A stretch of 64,000 bases of DNA from CAVOAK01 sp963664465 (GCA_963664465.2 CAXXSU010000011.1:62001-126000); one strand, 5' to 3'. Positions 18,635-28,604 are shown, counted from the first letter of the stretch. Notes: generated from the sequence alone by a model not told the origin. Translations and numbers: made by a program.

Positions 18635-19602
18635 ATGTTAGTGCTTCATAAGACGATAGACTCGCATCCGCTATGCTCCGCGAACCTCTCGCGCCCTCCA
18701 ATTGGAAATAATTACGGTGAACAGCGTATCCAGGCAACCCTCAATTCGCGTTAGATTCCAACCGCCGCTGAAATTCGTTGTCACCGGCCCCATATCGATG
18801 CGCAGTCAGGTTTGTACGTAGCTAACGTTAATCCGGCCCGACACATCACTTTGCGCGGCGATGCGCCGTTTGCGATATGCATCCGCAGCGACGACGAGTT
18901 TGGCATCAATGCGCCGGCCCACAAATTCGACAATCGAGTTGTAACAACCAAGCAGCCGCGGGTGCATCGTGTTTGTGGGCGTATTCCGACACGATTTGCG
19001 GGTGCTTACAATGGCCAAGATTGTGGTGCCAAAATAACGCATGCCCCTTGCGGAGTTGGCGCTACGGCTGGGTATGCACATCTCCGGCTTGCCAGGTTGC
19101 AGAGGCCCGGTCTCTGTCATAGTTGGTGACGAGGAAAAAGCGAAGTCGCGCGCCGAAGCCTTTGCCATTTGAACGGTTATGATCAAAAGCAAGTGGAACC
19201 ACGTGCTGAAGGAAGGTGCGCTTAATTACACCGGAAGATATGTAGGCGAGAGTAATGGCATGATCCAGATCTCGCACGCATCGAATACGCGTCACAGCAG
19301 CCATCGCAGGTCGACGGCTTCTTGCAGTGTGCAAGGGTGGACCAATTTGGTTTCATCCAAGAAACGACGAGCGTGGGATCATCTTGTCGGCTTTGGGCGA
19401 CCGGATCCTGCTCGAACAAGCAAAACCGAAGGACTTGCTCGTCGCCGCGGTGCCCGGCACCGGTCGGTTCAAAGTCGTCGCTGATCGCTGGCGCAACAGG
19501 CCGCTCATCGCCAGTAGCGGAATCATGATCCTCCTGGTCGGACGCGATCAGACTGTCGAGGGGTTCCGCCCGCACGCCGACCCTTGGTCTGAGACAGGCT
19601 GC
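18635..19602. other. Gene-poor stretch with one small ORF
   Basis: About 970 nt lie between the DUF2336 start and the EAL-domain pseudogene stop. Several overlapping ORFs of 60-117 codons occur on both strands, but none resembles a known family. The best candidate is a 43-codon ORF on the plus strand at 19041-19172 (MPLAELALRLGMHISGLPG to KSRAEAFAI), preceded by an in-frame stop. It could be the tail of a decayed gene. Confidence 0.4.
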
Positions 19603-21229
19603 CTAGGATGACGGAGTCAGGAACACGTCCTGATCGATTCCAACGCTAAATTGTGTCCCCTGCGCCAGGGCTTCCTGCGCGTTGCTCAGCATCTCTGCGA
19701 CGTCAGGCTCATCAACACCCTCGAAAATAATTCAGATGTTCTTCGTCCTGCACATTTCAGAAACGGCGGTTAGCGCCTGCATATTTGCACCGATAACGTC
19801 GGTATCGGCTACATATCTGCGCTGCAGTACGACGTAGTTCGAGTGGCAGCGCACGTAGCTGATGCATCGCGGCGTCACCGACGGTGAAACCCGCCAAACA
19901 GAGCGCATAGCCCACAGCATGTAGCTGCTCCAACCGAACGGATTGATCTGCAATCGTTGGATCCACATCCATCAAGCGCAGAATGATCAATCGTCCATCG
20001 TCGCCCGTTTCGACATCCAGCATGGCCTTGAATATGTCTGGAAATGCGAGTGAACGGCACGATATCGTCACGGCGATTCCGCGCCCGGCGGCGCTAGTTT
20101 CCCGACTGCTTAGCAACGATGCCGCAAGCCGGCATTGCGCCAAATCGAATTCCGCAACCATTGCCGCTTCGCCGGTGAAGTCGATCATCGACCATGGTTC
20201 GACGACGCCCTCATCGGTTACAATTCGAGGATCAACCGCAGCGTGGTCGACCGTCCGTTGACCCAAGTGAACGACCGTATCGAACAGAAAGCGCAGCCGA
20301 CCGTCACTAAGGGCCTCGGAGAATTGGCGCCGACGCTCCTCCAGTTCAACCTGTAAGGTATTATAGTTCTCACCAAGGGACGTGCCCTCGACGGCATCAA
20401 TGCCACCTTCGGAGAATTTATCGAGTGTATATCTGAGCGCATCGCCCAACGCATCCGCCGACATATTTTCGTCGCCTGCGGCGATCGTGGTGGACTTCGT
20501 TTTCAACAACTCACCACCGGGATCGACCTTTTCCGCGAGTGACGTCACACGTCCCTCGATCGCAGACGAATCGACCGACGCTTCGTGCACAACACCATAC
20601 TTGCCGTTGCCCATGACGCCGACCGTATTGCCTCCAACCGACCATGACCGCAGGCTAGCTTCGACGCTGGATACATACTCACCCGCCTGCTCTCCGGTTA
20701 TCCCACCGCCACGTTGTGCAGCATCGACGTCGCCGACATCGACCAGCGTCAGATTGTGCTCACCAGAATGTTCATCACCGGTCAGAAATCCCTGCACCGT
20801 ATCGAGAAAGATTTCCGTATGCTGGAGCGGAGAATCCAAACTCTCTGACGAATCATCGGAGTCGGCGACGAGATCCAGCCGTCTGAAACTGACCTGCATG
20901 TCACCGCTGCCGCCTTGAGCGGGCGCGCCGGACATTGAAAAGTTGTAGATACTGCCATCCGCCGACCGGAGCTTGACGGAAAAATCGCTCGCCCCGCCGG
21001 ACTCCATGATTCGGTACAACAGCTCCATCAGCAGCATTCGGTCAGACGGTGCCGCCAAATCGCTGAGGTAGCCGCCGTGCAGTTCACCCGGCGGAATTCC
21101 CACCGACCCCAAGGTACTGCCGTTAGCAGCGAGAATTTGGCCATCAAGCGTTACGTCGAGTGCAAAATCGCCCGGCGGTGCCGCAGGCGCAGCACCGAAC
21201 ATGGGGACAAATTCACCCGATCCAGCCAT
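19603..21229 (-). pseudogene. EAL-domain-like signalling protein, frameshifted and interrupted
   Basis: This was a cytosolic protein with an N-terminal sensory/PAS-like part (FALDVTLDGQILAANGSTLG), a middle GGDEF-like remnant and a degenerate EAL-type domain (ALSDGRLRFLFDTVVHLGQRT onward; no EAL triplet is visible, so it was probably a c-di-GMP receptor or regulator rather than a phosphodiesterase). An extra base near 19840 shifts the frame after HQLRALPL. The continuation NYVVLQRRYVADTDVIGANM is in the next frame. A TGA at 19732-19734 interrupts that frame before IIFEGVDEPDVAEMLSNAQE, and the domain ends at 19603. The start at 21229 (MAGSGEFVPMFG) is 7 nt from an IS1380 insertion that removed its ribosome binding site. 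It lies in the motility/signalling block. Confidence 0.8.
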
Positions 21230-21240
21230 AGAACACCTAA

Positions 21241-22838
21241 CCCGCATTATTCACGCTTGGCGGCCGATTTGAGCGAGGCGAGCGGTATCGGCCGGGTTGA
21301 CGGCGGCTTTCGGGGCGGGTTTTCGTTACGGGTTGGAGATTGACGTTCGAGGTTCATCCGGCGGCACGCGCCGCTAGGATCAGGGGCCTTGTGCGGCGAT
21401 GGAGGCGGCCATCGCGATCAGGGCGTTGCGATATGGGTAGGCCGAGGGCAGGGCGATCTTGATGCGAGTGTTGAGCTCCTCGATGCGCACGGCGATCTTG
21501 AGGAATGCCCGTCGTAGCGTCTCGAACGTCGCGGTGCGCCACGGCGAGCGGCGGGGCGCGGTCCGGCGCAACTGATGCAGCAGCCAATAGGCGGCGGTGT
21601 GCAGGAACAGCCGGAACTGGTTGGCTTCCCATCGGTGACACGAGGTGCGGTCGGATTTGGTGTAGAGCTTGTGCTCCTTGATCATGTTTTCCATCCGGCC
21701 ACGGGCGCAATAGACCCTCTCGTAGAGCAATTTGGCGCGGCCCGGCAGGTTGGTGACGACGAAGCGGACATCCGTCCCCCTTGCGGTGGCCTCGACGCGG
21801 GCAACGACCTTGCGCTCGCGTGACCAGCTTTTGGCCTGGTAGCCGGTCTGGAAGAAACGGCGCACCTTGTCCTTGCCTGATTGCACCCGGCGCAGCGCCG
21901 CGTCCTCGCACCACGGCTGGCCGATCTCGCTCAGCCGGGCGTTGCCGGGAAGCCCGAGAATGTAGCCGTGGCCCTGATCCTCCAGCAGGTCCATGACCTC
22001 GGGCGTGCCGTAATGGCCGTCGCCACGCACCGCGATCTCGACCCGGGGCCAATGGCGCCGGATGCGGCCGATGACGTGGCGCAAGACCCGCGCCGCCTCG
22101 TCACCAGATGGCCGCTTGCCCGGACGCAGCAGCGACAGCACCGGCTTGGCGGTCGCCGCGTCGAAGATGTGGATGGGCTGAAAGCAGTACTCGTCGTAAT
22201 GGGCGTTGAACAGTGCCAGTTGCTGGCCGCCGTGGACGGCATCAGGGGTATCGTCAATGTCGAGCACGATGCGTTGGGGCACGCGCTCGAAGCTGTCGCA
22301 AAACAGATCGATCATCGTCAGCCCCATGCGCGCCAGTTCGCGCCATGATGGGGCGTTCTCGAGCCTGGACAAGGTCGGCTGCGACATCAGATCGCGACCG
22401 CTCTCGGGCAGGCGACCACAGGCCAGCTTGAACGCCGGATCGAAGCGCAGCACGTCGAGGTCGTCGCAATCCTCGTATCCGCAGGCGATGGCGAACATGC
22501 GCGCCCCGATCATGTCGGCGTATGAGTGGGTGGTGCTCGCTGGATCGCGCGCATCGGACAGGCAACCGGCTAGGCGCGCGGCAAGGCCGAGACGCTTCTC
22601 GATCTCGCGCAGCACCAGCACGCCGCCGTCCGACGACAGCCGGCCGCCGGCGAACCGGACGCACAGTTCCTTGTTCTCGACGGGTGACAGTCCGGGGAGA
22701 TAGGCGGTAATCTCATCCATGGTGAGCCGGGTTTCCCTGTTGCCGTATGGTCTTGGCCAGACACCAGAATCATACGGAATCTCAACAGTTTAATCCACGC
22801 TCACCACCTCTTTCACGCCGTGCCGTGAATAATCCGGG
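21241..22838 (-). mobile_element. IS1380-type insertion sequence, copy 2
   Basis: This 1598-bp element has the same ends as copy 1 and is flanked by the 4-bp duplication CTAA (21237-21240 and 22839-22842). Without it, the EAL-domain gene would have AGAAGAG about 11 nt before its ATG, so the insertion parted the ribosome binding site from the start codon. Confidence 0.95.
21380..22720 (-). CDS. IS1380-family transposase, copy 2
   Basis: This 446-residue transposase is identical to copy 1 at protein level, with the catalytic DDE motifs intact (VLDIDDTPD, VRGDGHYG, GRMENMIKEHK). Confidence 0.95.
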   Translation of the reverse strand: MDEITAYLPGLSPVENKELCVRFAGGRLSSDGGVLVLREIEKRLGLAARLAGCLSDARDPASTTHSYADMIGARMFAIACGYEDCDDLDVLRFDPAFKLACGRLPESGRDLMSQPTLSRLENAPSWRELARMGLTMIDLFCDSFERVPQRIVLDIDDTPDAVHGGQQLALFNAHYDEYCFQPIHIFDAATAKPVLSLLRPGKRPSGDEAARVLRHVIGRIRRHWPRVEIAVRGDGHYGTPEVMDLLEDQGHGYILGLPGNARLSEIGQPWCEDAALRRVQSGKDKVRRFFQTGYQAKSWSRERKVVARVEATARGTDVRFVVTNLPGRAKLLYERVYCARGRMENMIKEHKLYTKSDRTSCHRWEANQFRLFLHTAAYWLLHQLRRTAPRRSPWRTATFETLRRAFLKIAVRIEELNTRIKIALPSAYPYRNALIAMAASIAAQGP

Positions 22839-22953
22839 CTAACTCTTCTGGCCGCGTCGCCTCCGGCTCAACACGACAGTTGTTCTCTAGTTTACCACGC
22901 TTTCCAAGTCGAGCCGGAATCTGCCACCGCGGCCGCACTAGCCACTTTCGCGG

Positions 22954-23694
22954 TCATGAACCAAGACCGGCCAAACTAAGCAACTCGGGGATAGCAGTGA
23001 CGATATGGTCCGGCTGAATTCTGTTTCCGCTAGGCAGGCCGGAACCTTTATGGTCGTGCCAGATGGCAAAGATACCGAGATTTTGTGCAGCCGCCACGTC
23101 GAGCTCGAGGTGGTCGCCGACCATCCATACCTCGTCGACCTGCAGGTCGAGTACTTCCAGAACGTTCCGGAAGGCAGCGGGATCGGGTTTGCCGGTGCCG
23201 AACTCTTCTTGGACCTGAATATGCTCGAATTGCGCCGACAGCTCGAACCGGCTGATCTTCCTACGCTGCATTTCACTGCTGCCGTTAGTCAGCATGGCCA
23301 AGCGAATACCATCCGCGCTCATTTGCTCAAGCGTTTCCCTGACACCGGGAAAAAGCACAAGGTCATCGTCGCGGCCCTTGGAAAATTCTGTCATCAGATC
23401 GCCAGGTAGACCGGCATCGCGCACTCCGAGGTTCGCCAGCACACCCTCCACCAAAAACCGGCGCCCTTCCGGGATACTGAGTCCCCAGCGTTTGTTGTTT
23501 TCGGGATCGGCCCAAAAAGCGTCGGCGGCATCGGCAATTGCGGCCGCGACATCCATGACGTCGTGCGCCGGCAGGCGACGCTCGAACTCGCTCAAGGTTC
23601 TGTGCCAGGCGCGACGCCGGTTGGTGTTGATGATGGTATCGTCAAGGTCGAAGATGACGGCCTTGGGTGAGGAACTCGGGCGACGCCGAGTCAC
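22954..23694 (-). CDS. HAD-family phosphatase
   Basis: This is a haloacid dehalogenase-superfamily hydrolase of YjjG/subfamily IA type, a cytosolic phosphatase acting on small phosphorylated metabolites. Motif I is VIFDLDDTIINT (nucleophile Asp near residue 16), with an all-helical cap after it, motif II MLTNGS, motif III Lys in FGTGKPDPAAF, and motif IV MVGDHLELDV. At 246 residues it is of normal length. Its first codon overlaps the last codon of the upstream PEP mutase-family gene (ATGA-type, 4 nt), so the two are translationally coupled. The substrate is unknown, but coupling to a C-C lyase suggests clearing of a phosphorylated product or by-product. Confidence 0.85.
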   Translation of the reverse strand: MTRRRPSSSPKAVIFDLDDTIINTNRRRAWHRTLSEFERRLPAHDVMDVAAAIADAADAFWADPENNKRWGLSIPEGRRFLVEGVLANLGVRDAGLPGDLMTEFSKGRDDDLVLFPGVRETLEQMSADGIRLAMLTNGSSEMQRRKISRFELSAQFEHIQVQEEFGTGKPDPAAFRNVLEVLDLQVDEVWMVGDHLELDVAAAQNLGIFAIWHDHKGSGLPSGNRIQPDHIVTAIPELLSLAGLGS

Positions 23695-24557
23695 GTTTCA
23701 GCCCAACGCCGGTCGAACTCCCAGACCGATTCAAATCCCATGATTTCATTCATATGCGCAAGTGTGGTCATCGGTGCGCTGAGATCGTGGCTAGATCCAC
23801 AGGCATGCAAATGTTCGTAAACCTGCTCCAGGGTGTACGCTGCAGCGAGAAATGCCGTTCCAGGATAGAGTGCGATCGTGAATCCGTAGGCCGCCAGCTG
23901 CTCGAGACTCAGAACGGGTGAGCGGCCGCTCTCGACCATGTTGGCAAGCAGCGGCGCATCAATCGTTTGACCAATGCGTTCAAACTCCGCTTCGTCCTCC
24001 GGCGATTCGATGAAGAGAACGTCAGCGCCGGCATTGCGATACGCCTCCGCTCGCCTCAGCGCTGCGTCGATACCTAATGAAGTCCTCGCATCGGTGCGTG
24101 CAACGATAAGGAAGTCTGGGTCTTCGCGGCTCTCGACGGCAACCTCGATCTTGCGCACCATGTCGGCCAGCGGTATCACCCGCCGGCCCTCCGTATGGCC
24201 GCATTTCTTCGGAAACTCCTGATCCTCAAGCTGGATCGCGGCGACTCCCGCTGCTTCGTAGCCACGCACGGTGCGTTGCACGTTCAAGAGACCGCCGTAG
24301 CCGGTGTCAGCATCGGCCACAAGCGGTGTCGCTGTCCCTGTGGCAATCGTCTGCGCCCGCGAAGCCATCTCCGTGAATGACGCCAGTCCCGCGTCCGGCA
24401 GACCCAAATGCGAGGCCGTCACGCCGTATCCCGTCATGTAGAGCGCATCGAAGCCAGCCGCATCGGCAATCCGTGCCGAGATCATATCGTAAACACCTGG
24501 CACAACGGTTATTTCTCGTGCGCGAACTCGCTTCGCAAGCTGCGTTCTTCGATCCAT
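23691..24557 (-). CDS. Isocitrate lyase/PEP mutase family protein
   Basis: This is a TIM-barrel enzyme of the PEP mutase/isocitrate lyase superfamily, the group that contains 2-methylisocitrate lyase, oxaloacetate decarboxylase and carboxyPEP mutase. Motifs are PGVYDMISARIADAAGFDAL, the metal site VADADTGYGG, and EFPKKCGHTEGRRVI with the KKCGH loop Cys typical of lyases rather than of PEP mutase proper. It has 288 residues. It overlaps the HAD gene by 4 nt. The precise substrate is not determined. Confidence 0.85.
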   Translation of the reverse strand: MDRRTQLAKRVRAREITVVPGVYDMISARIADAAGFDALYMTGYGVTASHLGLPDAGLASFTEMASRAQTIATGTATPLVADADTGYGGLLNVQRTVRGYEAAGVAAIQLEDQEFPKKCGHTEGRRVIPLADMVRKIEVAVESREDPDFLIVARTDARTSLGIDAALRRAEAYRNAGADVLFIESPEDEAEFERIGQTIDAPLLANMVESGRSPVLSLEQLAAYGFTIALYPGTAFLAAAYTLEQVYEHLHACGSSHDLSAPMTTLAHMNEIMGFESVWEFDRRWAET

Positions 24558-24910
24558 AACGATAGTCTCCTAACAACGATTTTACAGGTGCTTGCCAGCA
24601 TGCCGGCAACACTGTTCCTAGTTATCGGAACCCCACGGCACAGGCAAACACCCCTTTCACCGGCATCGGGCTCGATGCGCCCGTTCGATTTGCGCGTCCG
24701 TTGAATTTCAAGGCGCGTACCGATGCCTCGGATGCTACGGCCGACCTGGCGCGCCAACAGGCCTATATGTCAATCGGCAGACTGCGCCGGAAGAGTTCGA
24801 TGGTCGCCAATCCGCTGATAAACTGGCTGCAGAAATTGGCGCTCTGCTCGACACGGCTTAACTGGCAATAGCTGCGACGGGCAGCACAGCTCGCCAATGT
24901 TCCTTGGCCA
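24558..24910. other. Intergenic stretch with a possible gene remnant
   Basis: The plus strand holds protein-like but frame-broken sequence: FTGIGLDAPVRFARPLNFKA (around 24655-24715) in one frame and APEEFDGRQSADKLAAEIG ending ALLDTA and TAA near 24860 in another. This may be the decayed end of a lost gene. I do not recognise the family. Confidence 0.3.
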
Positions 24911-24931
24911 AATGTTACTATATAACGTTTT
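24911..24931 (+). promoter_or_regulatory. Zur-like operator upstream of znuC
   Basis: The 21-bp site AAATGTTAC-TA-TATAACGTTT is an imperfect palindrome of the shape bound by the zinc repressor Zur (core GTTATA...TATAAC). It lies 32 nt before the znuC start, where binding would block transcription. The family assignment rests on resemblance and on the zinc transporter downstream. Confidence 0.65.
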
Positions 24932-24962
24932 GCAAGGAATCATCTGAAGGTCCGGCCCTGCG

Positions 24963-25772
24963 ATGGACAGCCAATCCAATTTATCGCTGATCGCGGTACA
25001 AAATGTCAGCCTGCGCTTTGGCGCCCTGAACGTCCTCAGCGGCATCGATCTTGATATTCATGCCGGCGAAATTGTAACGCTGATCGGTCCCAACGGCTCT
25101 GGGAAGACGACGCTTGCGCGTTTGGTGTTGGGACTTCTCGCACCGGATAGCGGGCAAGTTGAACGCCGCCCCGGCCTCGTCGTGGGCTACGTGCCACAGC
25201 GATTCACGGTCGATCCGGTTCTACCGTTGACCGTGAATCGCATGATGACGCTGACGTGTGCACGCCGGCAGGCCGCAATTACGGATGCGCTCGCTGCAAC
25301 GGGGATTGCCAATTTGGCAGCTGCAAATGTCGCCGATTTATCGGGTGGCGAATTGCAACGCGTCTTGCTCGCCCGCGCATTGCTCCGCGAGCCGCAGCTC
25401 CTAGTGCTCGACGAACCTACGCAGGGCGTCGACTTTTCCGGTGAAGCGGAACTTTACGGCCTCATATCGAAATTTCGCACACAGCTGGGGTGCGGTGTCC
25501 TCATGATCTCACACAACCTTCACATGGTGATGTCGTCAACCGATCGTGTCATTTGCCTAAACCACCACATCTGCTGCTCCGGCAAACCGGAGGCGGTAAG
25601 CCAGAACCCTGAATTCCTTTCATTGTTTGGACCAAACGTCGTCCAGCACATAGCGCCGTATACCCACGATCACGACCATGCGCACGATGTTTCCGGTGCG
25701 GTCGTCCCGCTTCCAGAAGACGGCCAGCGAAACCATGCGGGGCAAAATGACACGAGCGGAACATTGGACTGA
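24963..25772 (+). CDS. znuC: Zinc ABC transporter ATP-binding protein
   Basis: This is the cytosolic ATPase of the high-affinity zinc importer. Walker A is IGPNGSGKTTLARL (near residue 42), the ABC signature LSGGELQRVLLARALL and Walker B LLVLDEPTQGVD. A His/Asp-rich tail (YTHDHDHAHDV) near residue 235 is typical of ZnuC and may bind zinc. The permease gene starts 2 nt after its stop, and a Zur-like box precedes it. The binding protein gene znuA is not in the window. Confidence 0.93.
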   Translation: MDSQSNLSLIAVQNVSLRFGALNVLSGIDLDIHAGEIVTLIGPNGSGKTTLARLVLGLLAPDSGQVERRPGLVVGYVPQRFTVDPVLPLTVNRMMTLTCARRQAAITDALAATGIANLAAANVADLSGGELQRVLLARALLREPQLLVLDEPTQGVDFSGEAELYGLISKFRTQLGCGVLMISHNLHMVMSSTDRVICLNHHICCSGKPEAVSQNPEFLSLFGPNVVQHIAPYTHDHDHAHDVSGAVVPLPEDGQRNHAGQNDTSGTLD

Positions 25773-25774
25773 CA

Positions 25775-26587
25775 ATGGACGACTTTTTTCTCCGCGCATT
25801 GGTCGCTGGATTGGGCGTCGCTGTTGTCGCTGGCCCGCTTGGATGCTTCATCGTCTGGCGGCGCATGGCTTATTTTGGCGACTCAATGGCACATTCGGCA
25901 CTCTTAGGCGTCGCACTCGGCCTGTTGTTGGGCGTCGATGTCATAGTGGGTATCATCGCGACCGGGGTCGTGCTTGCGGTATTTCTGGTTCTGCTACAGC
26001 GTCAGCAGCGGCTTTCGACGGACACGCTTCTCGGCATCCTTTCCCATGCCGCATTGTCGCTGGGTCTCGTTGCGATAAGCCTTATGGAATGGCTGCGTGT
26101 CGATCTCTTGGGCTACCTGTTCGGCGATATCCTCGCGGTGACGCCCGTCGATATCCTTTGGATCTATTGCGGTGGGATTGCGACATTGGCCTTTTTGGCG
26201 ATGGTCTGGCGGTCACTCATCGCCGTGACCGTGCATGAGGAGCTGGCCGAAGCTGAAGGCATTTCTGTTTTGCCAACAAGACTGGCCTTCATGTTGCTGA
26301 TTGCGCTTATCATCGCCGTTTCCATAAAGGTCGTCGGCGTTCTATTGATTAGTTCACTGCTGATCATCCCTGCCGCCACGGCACGGCGATTTGCACGCAG
26401 CCCCGAGGCAATGGCAGCGATTGCAAGTCTTGTCGGTGCGCTCGCGGTCGTTGGCGGGCTAGCGGCTTCACTCAACTGGGATACGCCATCCGGTCCCTCG
26501 ATCGTCGTTGCAGCGACGGTCCTCTTTGCGGCGAGCCTGGCGCTTGGACTCGGCCCATACCTGGGGCGTATGAGGTCATCTAACTAA
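25775..26587 (+). CDS. znuB: Zinc ABC transporter permease
   Basis: This 270-residue integral membrane protein of the ABC-3 family has about eight hydrophobic segments. Family landmarks are CFIVWRRMAYFGDSMAHSAL near residue 30, GILSHAALSLGLVAISLM, and the cytosolic loop HEELAEAEGISV that contacts ZnuC, followed by KVVGVLLISSLLIIPAATAR. Its 3' end overlaps the convergent rpoH stop by 8 nt, leaving no room for a terminator between them. Confidence 0.93.
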   Translation: MDDFFLRALVAGLGVAVVAGPLGCFIVWRRMAYFGDSMAHSALLGVALGLLLGVDVIVGIIATGVVLAVFLVLLQRQQRLSTDTLLGILSHAALSLGLVAISLMEWLRVDLLGYLFGDILAVTPVDILWIYCGGIATLAFLAMVWRSLIAVTVHEELAEAEGISVLPTRLAFMLLIALIIAVSIKVVGVLLISSLLIIPAATARRFARSPEAMAAIASLVGALAVVGGLAASLNWDTPSGPSIVVAATVLFAASLALGLGPYLGRMRSSN

Positions 26588-27461
26588 CGGATTCGAGAGC
26601 GTTCTCGGCGGGTCGTTCGGCCGCTGCAGCGGCGTCAAGCATCGCAATCTGCAACTTTTCGAACGCTCGGACCTCGATCTGACGGACGCGCTCGCGCGAG
26701 ATGCCATACTCCTCGCTCAAATCGGCCAGAGTAGGCGGATCTTCCTGCAGACGCCGCTCGGCCAAGATATGCCGCTCACGCGCATTCAATTTAGATATGG
26801 CACTCGCCATGAAGCTCTGGCGCCGCGCAAGCTCCTCGCTGTTTCCGAACCGGCTCTCGTGATCCAACTCCTGATCGACAAGCATATCCTGGTGCTGCTC
26901 GTCTGAATCCAAACCAATAGTCGCGTTAAGCGATCGATCGACCGCGCTGAGACGCCGATTCATCGACGCGACCTCCCGCTCGGGGACGTTGAGTGCGCTG
27001 GCGATTACGGCCGTCGTCTCCGCATCGAGATCGCCATCGTCGAGCACCGACAGCTCAGCCTTGAGGCGCCGAAGATTGAAGAAGAGTTTCTTCTGGGCTG
27101 CCGTGGTACCCATCCGTACGATCGACAGGTTTCGCATGACATATTCCTGAATTGCCGCACGGATCCACCAGACGGCATATGTCGCGAAGCGAAAACCGCG
27201 CTCTGGTTCGAAGCGCTGTGCCGCCTGCATGAGACCAACGTTGCCTTCCGCGATCAAATCGTCGAGCGGCAGCCCGTAGCCACGAAAGCCGCGCGCTATC
27301 TTGGCGACGAGACGCAGATGACTGCCGACGAGCTGTTCGACCGCGCGATAGTCGCTTTTCTTGCGCCACTGCCGCGCGTACTCGCGTTCCGTCTCAGCGT
27401 CCAGCATCGGGAATTCGCCGATATCCGAGAAATACTGTGTCAAAGTGTTATCGATCTGCAC
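26580..27461 (-). CDS. rpoH: RNA polymerase heat-shock sigma factor RpoH
   Basis: This is an alternative sigma-70 family factor of the sigma-32 class that directs heat-shock promoters. Region 2 contains LVGSHLRLVAKIARGFRGYG, LPLDDLIAEGNVGLMQAAQR and FATYAVWWIRAAIQEYVMRN. Region 3 has the RpoH-box-like stretch QKKLFFNLRRLK. Region 4 ends with DLSEEYGISRERVRQIEVRA. At 293 residues it has the family length. Alphaproteobacteria often carry more than one RpoH; which one this is cannot be told. Confidence 0.93.
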   Translation of the reverse strand: MQIDNTLTQYFSDIGEFPMLDAETEREYARQWRKKSDYRAVEQLVGSHLRLVAKIARGFRGYGLPLDDLIAEGNVGLMQAAQRFEPERGFRFATYAVWWIRAAIQEYVMRNLSIVRMGTTAAQKKLFFNLRRLKAELSVLDDGDLDAETTAVIASALNVPEREVASMNRRLSAVDRSLNATIGLDSDEQHQDMLVDQELDHESRFGNSEELARRQSFMASAISKLNARERHILAERRLQEDPPTLADLSEEYGISRERVRQIEVRAFEKLQIAMLDAAAAAERPAENALESVS

Positions 27462-27794
27462 GTTCTTCGTACCTCCAGTATCGTGCCGGTGACGCTTGAT
27501 CGCGGATCAGGCAAGCAGACCCAAAATATTGGGGAGATCATCGGCAAGACCACTAACTTTAACGGAGCGAACGTTGAACTCCGTCGCTCGACGCAAGCTC
27601 AAGCGACAGCACCGTGTCGCCGTTGGCCGCCAGGTAATTAAGCGATTGATACGCCCCTGCGTCCCACCGCCATCCCTGACCCCAAACATGGGAACAAAGT
27701 TCGAACATTCAAGGGAAAATCGACTCTGTGTATTGTGATCCGATAAGTGATCAAAGACGCTAAAAAATTTGGCCCAGCCCGTCGGTGATTGTCG
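27462..27794. other. Intergenic gap, no gene seen
   Basis: This 333-nt stretch between fetB and rpoH, both leftward, should hold the rpoH promoter. I found no convincing ORF or RNA. Confidence 0.4.
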
Positions 27795-28604
27795 TTAGCT
27801 GTTCTCAGCCGACGCTGACAGGCGATCGAGCCGCAGGCGATGACGCCCGTCGGTGAGCCGATAGGCGGCGCCCATGACGGCGGTCAACGAACCTAGGCCA
27901 GTACCACCGGCGATGAGGAACATGATGAGGAGCTGGTACTTGACCGCCTCTGTCGGTTCGACGCCGGCGAGAATCTGGCCCGTCATCATGCCCGGCAAGG
28001 CGACAAGTCCGGTAGCGGCCATCGCATTGACAACGGGCATCAGGGCGCTGCGCATGGCGGAACGGGTGGCGGGCAGGAGTGCCACATTGCGCGTCGCGCC
28101 TAAGGATAGTTGCGCCTCGATCCCATCGCGTTCGCGCACCAACGCGGTCGTCAGGGTGTGAAGACCGAGGCTGATCCCGGTCATCGTATTGCCAAGGATC
28201 ATTCCCAGCAGCGGTAGACCGTAGCGCGGATGGTACCAAGGATCCGGCCTGACTTGGGTCGTTAAGGCGAACACCGTTATCAAAGTTGCGGCGACCAGCA
28301 TGCAGCTAGTGCCGAGACCGTAGGCCCACAGACCCGCGAGCCGGCGCTCCTGGCGGGCCATGATCTCCCGCCCGGCAAACAGAATCATCGCTAATGCCGC
28401 CAATCCCGTCCACAGCGGAGACACTATCGAAAACAAGGTTGTGAGAACAAATCCGACGAGCAGCAATTGGACGATCATACGCGCCGTTGCGATCAACAGC
28501 TGTCTCTCCAATTGCAAGTGGAGAACAAGTGAAAGCCCGCCATTCAGGAGGATGAGCGACCCGGCGATGGCGAGGTCGATCAAATCGAGCTGGATATAGT
28601 TCAC
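27795..28604 (-). CDS. fetB: Iron export ABC permease (FetB/UPF0014)
   Basis: This is an inner-membrane permease of the FetAB exporter, implicated in iron efflux and oxidative-stress resistance. It shows seven or so hydrophobic segments and the strongly conserved GLPLLGMILGNTMTGISLGL, RDGIEAQLSLGATRNVALLP and VALPGMMTGQILAGVEP. I place the start at GTG 28604 (VNYIQLDLIDLAIAG), inside the GTGA overlap with the fetA stop, giving 269 residues. An upstream in-frame extension is just fetA read in another frame. Confidence 0.88.
   Translation of the reverse strand: MNYIQLDLIDLAIAGSLILLNGGLSLVLHLQLERQLLIATARMIVQLLLVGFVLTTLFSIVSPLWTGLAALAMILFAGREIMARQERRLAGLWAYGLGTSCMLVAATLITVFALTTQVRPDPWYHPRYGLPLLGMILGNTMTGISLGLHTLTTALVRERDGIEAQLSLGATRNVALLPATRSAMRSALMPVVNAMAATGLVALPGMMTGQILAGVEPTEAVKYQLLIMFLIAGGTGLGSLTAVMGAAYRLTDGRHRLRLDRLSASAENS

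Noticed and set aside
19222..19611. Overlapping ORFs on both strands near 19.3-19.6 kb
   Set aside because: No family resemblance and no clear ribosome binding site; left as an unassigned stretch.
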